Translations under genes and position numbers: made by a program
In this document: positions 26,085 through 34,324 of the stretch, piece by piece
Position numbering within the stretch: position 1 is the stretch's first letter
Layout of the letters: each line of letters begins with the position of its first letter
NCBI RefSeq assembly: GCF_000455445.1
Contig: NZ_HG417090.1
Location: forward strand, 8,190 to 63,572
Source: Hoylesella timonensis 4401737 = DSM 22865 = JCM 15640
Lineage (GTDB): Bacteria > Bacteroidota > Bacteroidia > Bacteroidales > Bacteroidaceae
Direction of reading: 5' to 3'
Length of the DNA stretch: 55,383 bases
Notes under the pieces: generated by a model
Told to the model about the DNA's origin: nothing
The model's input: the letters and a program-made list of their open reading frames with translations, nothing else
Database searches by the model: none

Positions 26085-26130
26085 TCTATATTATCTTCTT
26101 ATCACAACACTAAGAGTTCCATAAAAGTTC

Positions 26131-26266
26131 ATTCAATAACCAATCCCTTGATTGGGACACTTTAATACAATTACCGAACACAGCTGACAGTCGTCTTCTC
26201 GGTAGTCTTTAATATATTTCCCCAGTTTTAAAGACTGATTTTCAAGGAGCATAAGATCATTGTTTT
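26131..26266 (+). promoter_or_regulatory. Structured leader C (CTTTAAT family) before the establishment operon
   Basis: R1 ACTTTAATACA (26159-26169) is followed by a hairpin TACCG...CGGTA containing GCTGACAGTCGTC, then R2 AGTCTTTAA (26204-26212) and R3 TTAAAGACT (26228-26236), a perfect 9-bp partner of R2. The R1-to-CGGTA core is nearly identical to that of leader B. An extra hairpin CCAATC/GATTGG (26140-26155) precedes R1. Unlike leaders A and B it lacks stem P1, and a purine-rich AAGGAG follows R3. Confidence 0.6.
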
Positions 26267-26464
26267 ATGCCCAGAGAAGACTATTCTCCTGTCACGGGGA
26301 ATCACACAAAAAACATACATTTCTATCAGGGACATGCCTATGTTTCTGACGGGACTTATCGTATGCTCGGCTTTGGCAATCTCTATTTACAGATTGTCAT
26401 GGCCGGGCTTTTTGCGTTTTGTCTTCTCTGCTTTTCCATAACACATAATTCATTTCACCTATGA
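26267..26464 (+). CDS. Small membrane protein (65 aa), possible
   Basis: A 65-codon ORF with a hydrophilic first half and one membrane segment (about residues 40-60, LQIVMAGLFAFCLLCFSI). Its stop overlaps the next start as ATGA, which supports reality. An ATTC...GAAT hairpin lies at its 5' end. Unrecognised; it could alternatively be part of the untranslated leader. Confidence 0.4.
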   Translation: MPREDYSPVTGNHTKNIHFYQGHAYVSDGTYRMLGFGNLYLQIVMAGLFAFCLLCFSITHNSFHL

Positions 26465-28215
26465 CTAAGAAAATTAAACCGCTGGTGGAGCAGGAAGATG
26501 CCATTCAGAAGCAAGCGAAGTCTGTTTCTGATAAAAAGACTGCTAAAAAGTTAGAAGCTGTTTCTCCGATATTGAAACAGTATGATACTATAAAGACAAA
26601 ACATCCTGATGCTATGCTCCTCTTTCGCACAGGCGACTCTTACACAATGTATCGTGAAGATGCCATGAAAGCATCAGAACTACTTGGTCTATCTCTTACC
26701 AAGAATGGTGATCGTATAGAAAAGGTAAGTTTTCCACATCATGCCCTCGACATCAATCTACCAAAACTCGTTCGTGCTGGAGTACGTGTCGCTTTATGCG
26801 ATCAGCTCGAAATACCTCAAAAGGAAAAAGTGGAGGAGATAAAGTCTACCAAGAAAACAAATGATAATGCCAAAGAGGAAAGAGACGATTTCAATAACAA
26901 AGTAGTTGAAATTGTTGGTAAGAACAACCACCATGCTTTCTTACTTCCTTTGTCATCTAAAGCGTTGAACGTAGAAACGACAAAAGGCGAAACTGCTATA
27001 CTTGACAAGATGCAAGTCTTGCGTGGCAGAGTAACCTTCACCGACACAGAAGGAAACAAGCTCCAACTTAGAGAACTGAAAACAGCCTCTATTCAGCAGC
27101 TCGCAGAGGTGATACCATCTATTGCCAAGGCGTATAAGCAGGATCAGCAATCACAGCAGACAGAGGCAAATTCATCTGTACAGAAAGGTTCGTCTGTACC
27201 GACAACGGAGCAGCAACAGAAATTCATCGATGACATTAAGGCCGTGATGGGTAGCGCAAAAATGGTTGTGCTGCCTGACTTCGGTGCGAAGAAAGGTGTT
27301 GTCGCTGGCACCGATGAAGACAAGGGCGTATCTCTCAACCGTGTTTATGCCTGGAATGACAATATATCATTTGCAGGTTCTGTACCTGGTGACGACTCAA
27401 AGAAGCGCAGATACTATCACCCAGAAAACATCCATCCCGATTTTTACAACTACCTCATTAGCGAAGTGAAGAAGGCCGTTGCCCCTCAACTCATCACGGA
27501 GAATGGTCAGAAGGTAACTTCAGCCAACCTCTTTGAATCGCCCAAGCAAGAGGGAAAGTATTTCTTCTATGCACGCCTCGACGGTGTGGGCTTGCACCCC
27601 AAGGCCGTCAAGGAGCAGGACGTGGATGCTTTTATGAAGAACGAAATATCTGTCAAGGATATGTTCGCCAAGTACTATCCTTCCAAGATGGCCAAGCAGC
27701 TTAGTAAGGAGGACTTCGACAACCTGAAACTTTCTGATGGCAGGGAGCTGACAGCTTTCCGTGTTTACAAGCAGCGTAACGAAAGCAAGCCTCATTTCGG
27801 AGAATACATGTTGTATGCCGAAATGGGAGACAAGCGATTCCATGCCACACCTCTTTCGCACAACCAACTGGACATGTACTTTGATCGTACACAGAGTAAA
27901 AGTCAGATTGCGGAGAAGGTCATTGGTGAGCAGCTACATCTTAAATCAGCCTACGAAAAATACAGATTCCCAGAGAATATCCCTGTGCAGGAAGTCCGTG
28001 TCAGGAAAGATGCGGAGGGTGCATGGCTCATATCTGCAACTGTCCAAGACAGAGGTCAAACGCCAGAAAGGAAGATGTCTAACAACGACCTCTATTCTCT
28101 TTTCAAGTCGAAGACGGCCTCCAGAGAACAACTCGGAGCTAAGTATCTGACGGAGGATGTAAAGGAGCTTTCCCTTACCAAGAAGTTAGACCGTTCGCAG
28201 GGGTTAAAGCTTTGA
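26461..28215 (+). CDS. MutS-I-domain protein with DUF3945-like C-terminus
   Basis: A 584-residue protein. Residues about 36-115 resemble MutS domain I (AMLLFRTGDSYTMYREDA, then FPHHALDINLPKLVRAGVRVALCDQLE). The Phe-x-Glu mismatch-reading motif is replaced: GDFYE of MutS is GDSYT (58-62) here. There is no MutS ATPase. The middle is low-complexity (Gln/Ser/Thr). The C-terminal part has DUF3945-like units (GEYMLYAEMGDKRFHATPLS). It ends RSQGLKL. Probably a DNA-binding element-establishment protein; cellular mismatch repair is not implied. Confidence 0.75.
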   Translation: MTKKIKPLVEQEDAIQKQAKSVSDKKTAKKLEAVSPILKQYDTIKTKHPDAMLLFRTGDSYTMYREDAMKASELLGLSLTKNGDRIEKVSFPHHALDINLPKLVRAGVRVALCDQLEIPQKEKVEEIKSTKKTNDNAKEERDDFNNKVVEIVGKNNHHAFLLPLSSKALNVETTKGETAILDKMQVLRGRVTFTDTEGNKLQLRELKTASIQQLAEVIPSIAKAYKQDQQSQQTEANSSVQKGSSVPTTEQQQKFIDDIKAVMGSAKMVVLPDFGAKKGVVAGTDEDKGVSLNRVYAWNDNISFAGSVPGDDSKKRRYYHPENIHPDFYNYLISEVKKAVAPQLITENGQKVTSANLFESPKQEGKYFFYARLDGVGLHPKAVKEQDVDAFMKNEISVKDMFAKYYPSKMAKQLSKEDFDNLKLSDGRELTAFRVYKQRNESKPHFGEYMLYAEMGDKRFHATPLSHNQLDMYFDRTQSKSQIAEKVIGEQLHLKSAYEKYRFPENIPVQEVRVRKDAEGAWLISATVQDRGQTPERKMSNNDLYSLFKSKTASREQLGAKYLTEDVKELSLTKKLDRSQGLKL

Positions 28216-28255
28216 TTTCTCATTAGCAATTCAAGACAAAATTATAAACCTAATG

Positions 28256-28284
28256 TCATTCCCCTCACCGATGAGGGAGAATGA
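28256..28284 (+). promoter_or_regulatory. Intercistronic hairpin
   Basis: TCATTCCCCTCA (28256-28267) pairs with TGAGGG-A-GAATGA (28272-28284) with one bulged A and a four-base loop. There is no T run after it, so it is more likely an RNA-processing or stability element between the MutS-I-like gene and the next small gene than a terminator. Confidence 0.5.
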
Positions 28285-28311
28285 CTATCATACAAACAAT
28301 ACTAATTCAAA

Positions 28312-28518
28312 ATGGAAAGTAAGTCATTCGAAGAACTTGAGCTTCTCAAACAGGAGGGGCGCATAGGCTGGGTGGAATTCCTCCAGCAGAGTGAATACAG
28401 TGAGAGTTATCAGCAGTGGCTCGCTGATCGAGGTGCCGAGCCTGACGAGGACAATGCCGAGTTGTTCCTTGAACAAACCGATGCTATGTTTCTCGAAAGT
28501 CAAGATTTATTGATGTAA
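28312..28518 (+). CDS. Small acidic protein (68 aa) before the ArdC-like gene
   Basis: A soluble, strongly acidic protein (SKSFEELELLKQEGRIGWVEFLQQ..., rich in Glu/Asp). It ends three bases before the ArdC-like gene. Small acidic proteins can mimic DNA, as Ocr and ArdA do, but similarity to those is not visible and the length is short. I have the impression that similar ORFs sit in this position in related elements; unverified. Role unknown. Confidence 0.6.
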   Translation: MESKSFEELELLKQEGRIGWVEFLQQSEYSESYQQWLADRGAEPDEDNAELFLEQTDAMFLESQDLLM

Positions 28519-28521
28519 GTT

Positions 28522-30219
28522 ATGGCGTATCAATATCACAACAATTCGCAGTCATCCAGCGACAGAGCCATTGAGAAATTTTCAGAAATGATGATTTCTC
28601 GACTCGAAGAAGCCAAAACAAACAACTGGCAAAAGGGCTGGATAGGTGGTGAGGGAAACTTCGGTATGCCACAGAATCTGAACGGCCGAAACTATTCAGG
28701 TACAAACTCTCTGTTCCTCTTCATGGACACGGCCATCAATCATTATGCTGCCCCTGTATATATGACCTTCCTGCAAAAGGAGAAAGAAGGACTACGCCTG
28801 AAGAAAGGCTCGGAGGCCATGCCAGTTATCTACTGGGACATGAGCATCAAGGACGGCAATGGCAAGAAGGTGTCCGTTGCCGATTACAAGAACATGAGCA
28901 AAGCAGAGAAGGAGGCGTGCGAGATTCGCCCATTTCTCCGCTCGTTCCGTGTTTACAACATTGATCAGACCAATATGCAGGAGGTCAACAAGGAAAAGTA
29001 TGACCAAATTATAGCACGTTTTCAAAGTCCTAAGATTGCTGACACCGAAGGTATGTATCAGAATAAAGCCCTTGACAGAATGTTTGAGCGTCAGGAATGG
29101 CTATGCCGTATTCAGTATGATAAGCCTTCTGATCGTGCCTACTTTAGTCCATCACGTGATATGATTGTCCTTCCTCAAAAGGGACAATTCAAGAAAGGTA
29201 TATCGGAGTCGGAGATTTACAAGGATGGTATGGGGTTTTATTCCACTGCTCTCCATGAAATGGCTCATTCCACTGGTACGGAACCTCGGTTGAACCGCAA
29301 CCTTCGTAACCACTTTGGTGACCCTAAATATGCCAAGGAAGAGTTAGTGGCAGAGCTTTCATCGGCTATGGTAGGAAATACGATGGGCTTTGACCGCCGT
29401 ATTCAGGACAACAATGTTGCATACGTTGACAGCTGGCTTAAAACATTGCATGAGGAACCCAGATTTATTGTTTCGGTCATGGCAGATGTAAATAAAGCTT
29501 CAAATCTGATTCTTGAGAAAATTGATGAGCAAAAACTTGCTTTAGGTGAAAAGCCAATATTCAACAATAAACAAGAGGGAAAGCAGCTACAGCAAGTATC
29601 TAAAGAATCCATAATCCCTAAATGGGATATAATGGAGACGAATAGAGAATACACGGATAAGGACGTAAAAGCATATACAGAGCGTCTACAAGAAGTAGCC
29701 TTCAAATTAACTTCTCATATATCCGGTGCTCGCATATTAGAGGATGAAAATGGTTTTCGCTTTTTTTTCAGTAATAGCGAAAAAATGAGTGACTTAAACC
29801 AAAAGGAGATTCCTGCTACCCTCCAAACATGGTTAAGTAATGTTTCAACAGAGAAAGAAACTTTACGATACAATGGTTACATAGGCATACTACATAAAGG
29901 TGATAATGTAAATCTCATAGCATCGCTCATCTATGCTGATAACAACTCACAACATTTAAGTCGTAGCGAAACAGAGAAATCTTCAATTACAGCAGGAATA
30001 TATAAGCAGCCAACAGGTAATTATGTTGTTCGTGCATCTATTGATGGTCATGAATTAGAACCAAAGTCTATAGATAACAAAACTGCTGTTACCTATCTCA
30101 AAGCCAGTGATAATTCTCAAAAAGATAAGATGCTTTCTGATATTGTAAAAAAGCTTTATGGAGAAGAATTATCCATACCAAAAGTTTCACAGCATGTCTC
30201 ACAAGGATTAAAGATATGA
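28522..30219 (+). CDS. ArdC-like antirestriction protein with metallopeptidase domain
   Basis: A 565-residue protein. Residues about 10-130 match the ArdC N-terminal (DUF1738) single-strand DNA-binding region (WQKGWIGG, FLQKEKEGLRLKKGSEAMPVIYW). A zincin-like domain follows with HEMAH at about 245-249 and the downstream KEELVAELSSAMV glutamate segment. The C-terminal 200 residues are DUF3945-like. ArdC of pSA protects incoming single strands and can travel with the DNA. It ends VSQGLKI, sharing the operon's tail motif. Protease activity is unproved. Confidence 0.85.
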   Translation: MAYQYHNNSQSSSDRAIEKFSEMMISRLEEAKTNNWQKGWIGGEGNFGMPQNLNGRNYSGTNSLFLFMDTAINHYAAPVYMTFLQKEKEGLRLKKGSEAMPVIYWDMSIKDGNGKKVSVADYKNMSKAEKEACEIRPFLRSFRVYNIDQTNMQEVNKEKYDQIIARFQSPKIADTEGMYQNKALDRMFERQEWLCRIQYDKPSDRAYFSPSRDMIVLPQKGQFKKGISESEIYKDGMGFYSTALHEMAHSTGTEPRLNRNLRNHFGDPKYAKEELVAELSSAMVGNTMGFDRRIQDNNVAYVDSWLKTLHEEPRFIVSVMADVNKASNLILEKIDEQKLALGEKPIFNNKQEGKQLQQVSKESIIPKWDIMETNREYTDKDVKAYTERLQEVAFKLTSHISGARILEDENGFRFFFSNSEKMSDLNQKEIPATLQTWLSNVSTEKETLRYNGYIGILHKGDNVNLIASLIYADNNSQHLSRSETEKSSITAGIYKQPTGNYVVRASIDGHELEPKSIDNKTAVTYLKASDNSQKDKMLSDIVKKLYGEELSIPKVSQHVSQGLKI

Positions 30220-30226
30220 TAAGCCT

Positions 30227-31426
30227 ATGAAGGAATATCAAATAGATTTCAAAGCTTTGAAGTCACAGGTAGGAATTGATGACGTAGCATATAGCTTAGG
30301 TTATCAAGTGGACAGGAAAGCCGGACTCGGAAGATATGTAGAGTTTGTTCTTCCTGATGGTGCTGGTGGCAGAAAAGACACAATTATTGTTAGCCATTTA
30401 AATGATAAGGCACAACAGACTTTCTTCCGTCGTAACGGTCAGCGTGGCGACGTAATCAACTTTATCCAAGAGAACGCCAATTCCTTTGGTGTGAGTGGTC
30501 GTAACAACTGGGATTTAATCAGTAAAGTCATAGCGAAGTTTGCCAACCAACCCATCGACGATAAGCCACAGAGGGCATACGCTCAACTCAATGGTGCGAG
30601 TAAGCCTTTCGACCCCAAACTTTATCATACAGAACCAATCCTGCAAAATATGGACGTTGCCCAATACATCTTCCGTCAGCGCAACATCAAGAAAGAGACT
30701 ATCGAGGACTTTGCGCCCTGGATTCAGAGAGTGAAGGACACACGTTTTAACAGCGATTATGTCAATATAGGCTTTCCTTACGTCAAGCCTGGATCAGATA
30801 AGGTGGAAGGTTATGAGATACGAGGCTATGGCAGCTTCAAGCGCAAGGCCACTGGCACTAATTCCACTACCGCTGCATGGATTGTGGACTTCTCAAAAAA
30901 TAACAATCCGCAGGACATCAAGCATGTCTATTTTGCCGAAAGTGCCTACGATGTGATGGCTTTCTATCAGGCAAACAAGGCAAAACTAAAGGGAGAGCTG
31001 GAGCAGTCAGTCTTTGTCTCCATTGGTGGCACCTTCTCCAATCAGCAGGTCGGTGGTATTATGGATTACTACTCCAATGCTCGTGCCGTCGATTGTTTCG
31101 ACAATGATGTGCCTGGGCGTATCTATGGGATGCGTATGGTGGGGGTCGTAGAGAAGATACCTTTCAATATCGTACAGACCGATGATGCTATCAGGGTAAG
31201 TTTCAATGGTGTTGAGCATAAGCTGGATCCACGAAAGGCAACGCTGAATAGCCTTCATGATTTTATACGTTTCAATCGTAAATATGGAGTCGAGAAAGCA
31301 CCTGCTGCTTTCAAAGATTGGAATGATGTTGTGATGAATAAGCCTACGTCTCAAATCCTTTCCAAAAGTAAGTTCGAGCGTGAGGACAATCTTAGGGAAA
31401 AGCGGATGGGTGGGCTAAAGATGTAG
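30227..31426 (+). CDS. Toprim-domain primase-like protein (DUF3991/Toprim_2)
   Basis: A 399-residue protein with an N-terminal DUF3991-like region (RGDVINFIQENANSFG) and a Toprim domain with FAESAYD (conserved Glu, about 238-244) and DCFDND (about 287-292). These are the metal-binding residues of primases and topoisomerases. In Bacteroidetes elements it corresponds to the TraP-type primase that would start complementary-strand synthesis in the recipient. No zinc-finger is visible at the N-terminus. It ends RMGGLKM. Confidence 0.85.
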   Translation: MKEYQIDFKALKSQVGIDDVAYSLGYQVDRKAGLGRYVEFVLPDGAGGRKDTIIVSHLNDKAQQTFFRRNGQRGDVINFIQENANSFGVSGRNNWDLISKVIAKFANQPIDDKPQRAYAQLNGASKPFDPKLYHTEPILQNMDVAQYIFRQRNIKKETIEDFAPWIQRVKDTRFNSDYVNIGFPYVKPGSDKVEGYEIRGYGSFKRKATGTNSTTAAWIVDFSKNNNPQDIKHVYFAESAYDVMAFYQANKAKLKGELEQSVFVSIGGTFSNQQVGGIMDYYSNARAVDCFDNDVPGRIYGMRMVGVVEKIPFNIVQTDDAIRVSFNGVEHKLDPRKATLNSLHDFIRFNRKYGVEKAPAAFKDWNDVVMNKPTSQILSKSKFEREDNLREKRMGGLKM

Positions 31427-31431
31427 AGACT

Positions 31432-31911
31432 ATGGACGTATATATCAAACCAGATTATAGACAGTTCTTTGTCGAGCATACAGGGCTGACCTTGGTGTTT
31501 GCCATGTTGCTTATTGCCATACCTTTCTCCTCCATCTTAGACAACGGATATATTCAAATCTGCTTATCAGCACTTTCCTTGCTGTTGGCTATCGTGGGCA
31601 TCGTAAGGTATATCACACTTACGGCCATAGTGTGGATTATCAGCGATAATAAGCTCTGCCGTATTCGTGGCGTATTCTCACGCCACACCGACTATTTAGA
31701 ACTATATCGTGTGGTGGACTATAGCGAGTCGCAGAGTTTTTTGCAAAAGCTATGGAAGGTAAAGACGGTAAGTATCATTTCCACTGACAAGACAGATAGT
31801 ACGATGGTGATGTATGGCGTGAATGCCAGGCATGACATAGTCCAGCTCATCAGAAACAGAGTAGAAAATTGTAAAAAAGAAAAGAGAATATATGAAATCA
31901 CAAATCAGTAA
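31432..31911 (+). CDS. Membrane protein with bacterial PH-like domain
   Basis: A 159-residue protein with two membrane segments (about 18-60) and then a bPH_2-type domain: LCRIRGVFSRHTDYLELYRVVDYSES, followed by strands ending in NARHDIVQLI. This is the layout of YdbS/YdbT-like proteins. It overlaps the next start by 20 bases, so the two are linked. Its role in the element is unknown; a membrane adaptor is plausible. Confidence 0.78.
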   Translation: MDVYIKPDYRQFFVEHTGLTLVFAMLLIAIPFSSILDNGYIQICLSALSLLLAIVGIVRYITLTAIVWIISDNKLCRIRGVFSRHTDYLELYRVVDYSESQSFLQKLWKVKTVSIISTDKTDSTMVMYGVNARHDIVQLIRNRVENCKKEKRIYEITNQ

Positions 31912-32653
31912 AAAAGGATTATTCCTCATCGTTTTAGTGTGCTGTTTCAACAGTTCTATCCATGCTGCTGTCGTACAGGTAGATCCTGCTTTGGCATCTG
32001 CCATTACATTGCAGATGAATACTTTGAAAAACATCTATTCTAAGCGTGAGAAGACGCAGAATAAGATTATTGCTGCCGAAGCTTCAGTAACGGTAGCCTT
32101 GGATCAGATGCACAAGGTAGAGGATAAAGTGTTGGGGTATATGGCAAACGTGCAAGGTGCCTTTAAAAACCTTTATCAGATAAAGCGTGCTGGTGAATTA
32201 GTTGTGAAGGAAATTCCCTCCAACATGAATAATGTGCGCCATGCCATCAAGGTTGGTGGCTTTCAAGGAACGTTTCTGGCCACAACGGTTGGTACGGAGC
32301 TTAGCAGTATGACCATGGATATGATGAGCCTCTATCCTTTCTTAGAGCAGCTGGTGACCACTGGCACATACAACACGACCGATTACGATAGCCAGGGAAA
32401 CATTATCAAAAAGAAGAACAAGGTGAATCTTCTCAACTCCGCAGAACGCTATTACATCTGCAACACCGTGGTTGATAAACTTGAAAGCATCAATACCTCG
32501 CTTTATCTTCTCGCTTGGGAGATACAGACCATGCGCTGGCGTGACCTCTTCTTCAAACTCGATCCCGAAGGATGGGCAGCGGTCATGACTGGAAAGAATA
32601 TCGTAGAAGGCGTTGTGAACGACTGGAATTATAATCTACGCAGATACAATTAA
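31892..32653 (+). CDS. VirB5-like periplasmic protein 3
   Basis: A 253-residue secreted protein (signal peptide with LFLIVLVCCFNSSIHAA) with a helical mature part. The C-terminal WAAVMTGKNIVEGVVNDWNYNLRRYN closely matches the protein at 13053, showing a paralogous pair 19 kb apart. It likely belongs to the T4SS surface parts, perhaps an alternative pilus tip or recipient-recognition factor. It lies in the cargo operon, not the tra operon, so expression may differ. Confidence 0.68.
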   Translation: MKSQISKKGLFLIVLVCCFNSSIHAAVVQVDPALASAITLQMNTLKNIYSKREKTQNKIIAAEASVTVALDQMHKVEDKVLGYMANVQGAFKNLYQIKRAGELVVKEIPSNMNNVRHAIKVGGFQGTFLATTVGTELSSMTMDMMSLYPFLEQLVTTGTYNTTDYDSQGNIIKKKNKVNLLNSAERYYICNTVVDKLESINTSLYLLAWEIQTMRWRDLFFKLDPEGWAAVMTGKNIVEGVVNDWNYNLRRYN

Positions 32654-32681
32654 ACATTAACCATAACAAAAAGGTACTTTA

Positions 32682-33509
32682 ATGGAACAATCAGATAGAG
32701 AGTTTGGCCTATGCCCTGTATGTGGGCATGGTCATATTATCAAAACTAATAGAGATTACGTTTGTACTAACCGATTAAATCCATCATCAGAGCATGGTGG
32801 TTGTCGTTTTTCAATACCTCTGCATACACATGGTATTGATATAACCGATGGAATGATTCGCCAGCTGATAAGAAATGGTTGCACTGAATATACGGAAATG
32901 TGCGATCAGAAAGGATTCCCTTATCAGGGACGCTTTATAATTAACCCTGGTAAGGGTTATGATATAGAGACCGAAACACGACCTATTGATGCAGTGTGTC
33001 CTAACTGTGGAGGACAAATCATTCAGACAAGGTTTGGGTATGCTTGCGTCAACCATCTATCCGTCAACTCACCATGTAACTTCATCATACCCAACTTCAT
33101 CTGTAATCGCTATATCACCGTTGAAGAAGCAGAAGCCTTCTGTAATGGGAATGGTGATATTCTCGACGGTTTTTTCAACAAGCAAGGCAAGTGCTTTTCT
33201 GCCTACCTCACAAGGACAGAGAATGGTAATGTGGAACTATCTTCAATCATTGACAAATGTCCAGTATGCGGACAAAACGTTTTGGTTGGTCCGACAGCCT
33301 TTAACTGTTCCAATTATAGACACGGATGCGATTTCAAAATATGGAGGCACTACTATGGCCATAAGGTAAACCTCCAGGACGCAAAGGAACTGCTGGGTCA
33401 TGGTAAGCTAAAAATGCCTTTCGAGGCCTTCGATAAGCTCGGTCACGTACATGTTCTCACGTTGAAAGTTGGCCTTCATAACGAAATACAAGTAACATCA
33501 TATAAATAA
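32682..33509 (+). CDS. Protein with three topoisomerase-type zinc ribbons
   Basis: A 275-residue protein with three CxxC...C...C zinc ribbons: CPVCG near residue 11, CPNCG near 105 and CPVCG near 192, each followed by a second Cys pair about 15-25 residues on (CVNH...CNFII). These look like the C-terminal zinc fingers of type IA topoisomerases, which bind single-strand DNA, but no topoisomerase catalytic domain is present. Its role may be binding of transferred DNA, or partnership with the Toprim protein. Start at 32682 gives the first ribbon room. Confidence 0.75.
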   Translation: MEQSDREFGLCPVCGHGHIIKTNRDYVCTNRLNPSSEHGGCRFSIPLHTHGIDITDGMIRQLIRNGCTEYTEMCDQKGFPYQGRFIINPGKGYDIETETRPIDAVCPNCGGQIIQTRFGYACVNHLSVNSPCNFIIPNFICNRYITVEEAEAFCNGNGDILDGFFNKQGKCFSAYLTRTENGNVELSSIIDKCPVCGQNVLVGPTAFNCSNYRHGCDFKIWRHYYGHKVNLQDAKELLGHGKLKMPFEAFDKLGHVHVLTLKVGLHNEIQVTSYK

Positions 33510-33511
33510 AG

Positions 33512-33814
33512 ATGAACATGAAAGAGAATCAAGTTTCTTTAAACGAACTTTTGCGAAAGGCAAAAGAACGGTCAGGCTTGTCGCAAGAGGTATTGCGACA
33601 GAGCCTTCACGCACTGTTGGGAGCAATCAGTGAAGTTATGGACGATGGTAAAGGTGTTGTACTGGACAACTTTGGTAGTTTCGAGCTACGAACAATCAAG
33701 GAACGTACCATAACCCCTCCACCGCCCAACAACACACCCATCGTTGTGCCAGAGCATCAGGTAGTACGCTTTAAGGCATACAAGAATTTTCTCATTTACC
33801 ACATGAAATATTAA
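33512..33814 (+). CDS. HU/IHF-family DNA-binding protein
   Basis: A 100-residue HU-like protein (LVNELLRKAKERSG-like first helices, then DDGKGVVLDNFGSFELRTIKERT, the beta-arm region). The Pro-rich tip (TPPPPNNTPIVV) resembles the arm of HU that inserts into bent DNA. It starts two bases after the previous stop. Such proteins assist integrase or relaxosome assembly; here the target could be the att site or oriT region. ATG 33518 is an alternative start. Confidence 0.85.
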   Translation: MNMKENQVSLNELLRKAKERSGLSQEVLRQSLHALLGAISEVMDDGKGVVLDNFGSFELRTIKERTITPPPPNNTPIVVPEHQVVRFKAYKNFLIYHMKY

Positions 33815-33820
33815 GGAACG

Positions 33821-34324
33821 ATGAAAAAACTGACATATATTCTCATCTTCGTAGTATGCGCCTTTGTAAGTGCGTGCCATTCACCCAAGGACGAAATGTT
33901 TGAAAAGGCGCAGGAAAATCTTAAAGCCTCGCTTGACTATCCCAAGCAGCTGAAACTGACCGCCCATACAGAGCCTGATTCAGCCTTCGGCGTAAACTAT
34001 TTTACTCGCAAAGAGATTACAGGTATGCTAAAGGTTATGGATGTTGTAACTAAGCAACTCATGGCAAAGACACAAGGAGTAACTGACATATCTAAAGCAG
34101 ACGTATATACGGTGAATCTTATGCGTCGTCAGATGAACGCTGCCACAGAGGTACAGACGATGATTTTCAAGAACACGCCCAAAGGTGAATGGTCGGGTTG
34201 GAAAGTGAAGCTCGACTATGAATGTGTTGATAAAGACGGAATCAAATATCGTGCTGAACGCTGGGTGTTCTTCGACAGAGAAGGCAAGAATGTAGTAAAG
34301 ACTTTTGAAATACCTTTGCCGTGA
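33821..34324 (+). CDS. Lipoprotein of unknown function
   Basis: A 167-residue protein with signal peptide and lipobox FVSAC (Cys19). The mature part has a helical first half and a C-terminal strand pattern (WSGWKVKLDYECVDKDGIKYRAERWVFF), with a TyrAla-rich fold I do not recognise. It starts six bases after the HU gene and overlaps the next start (GTGA). Likely a surface or periplasmic lipoprotein of the element. Confidence 0.72.
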   Translation: MKKLTYILIFVVCAFVSACHSPKDEMFEKAQENLKASLDYPKQLKLTAHTEPDSAFGVNYFTRKEITGMLKVMDVVTKQLMAKTQGVTDISKADVYTVNLMRRQMNAATEVQTMIFKNTPKGEWSGWKVKLDYECVDKDGIKYRAERWVFFDREGKNVVKTFEIPLP

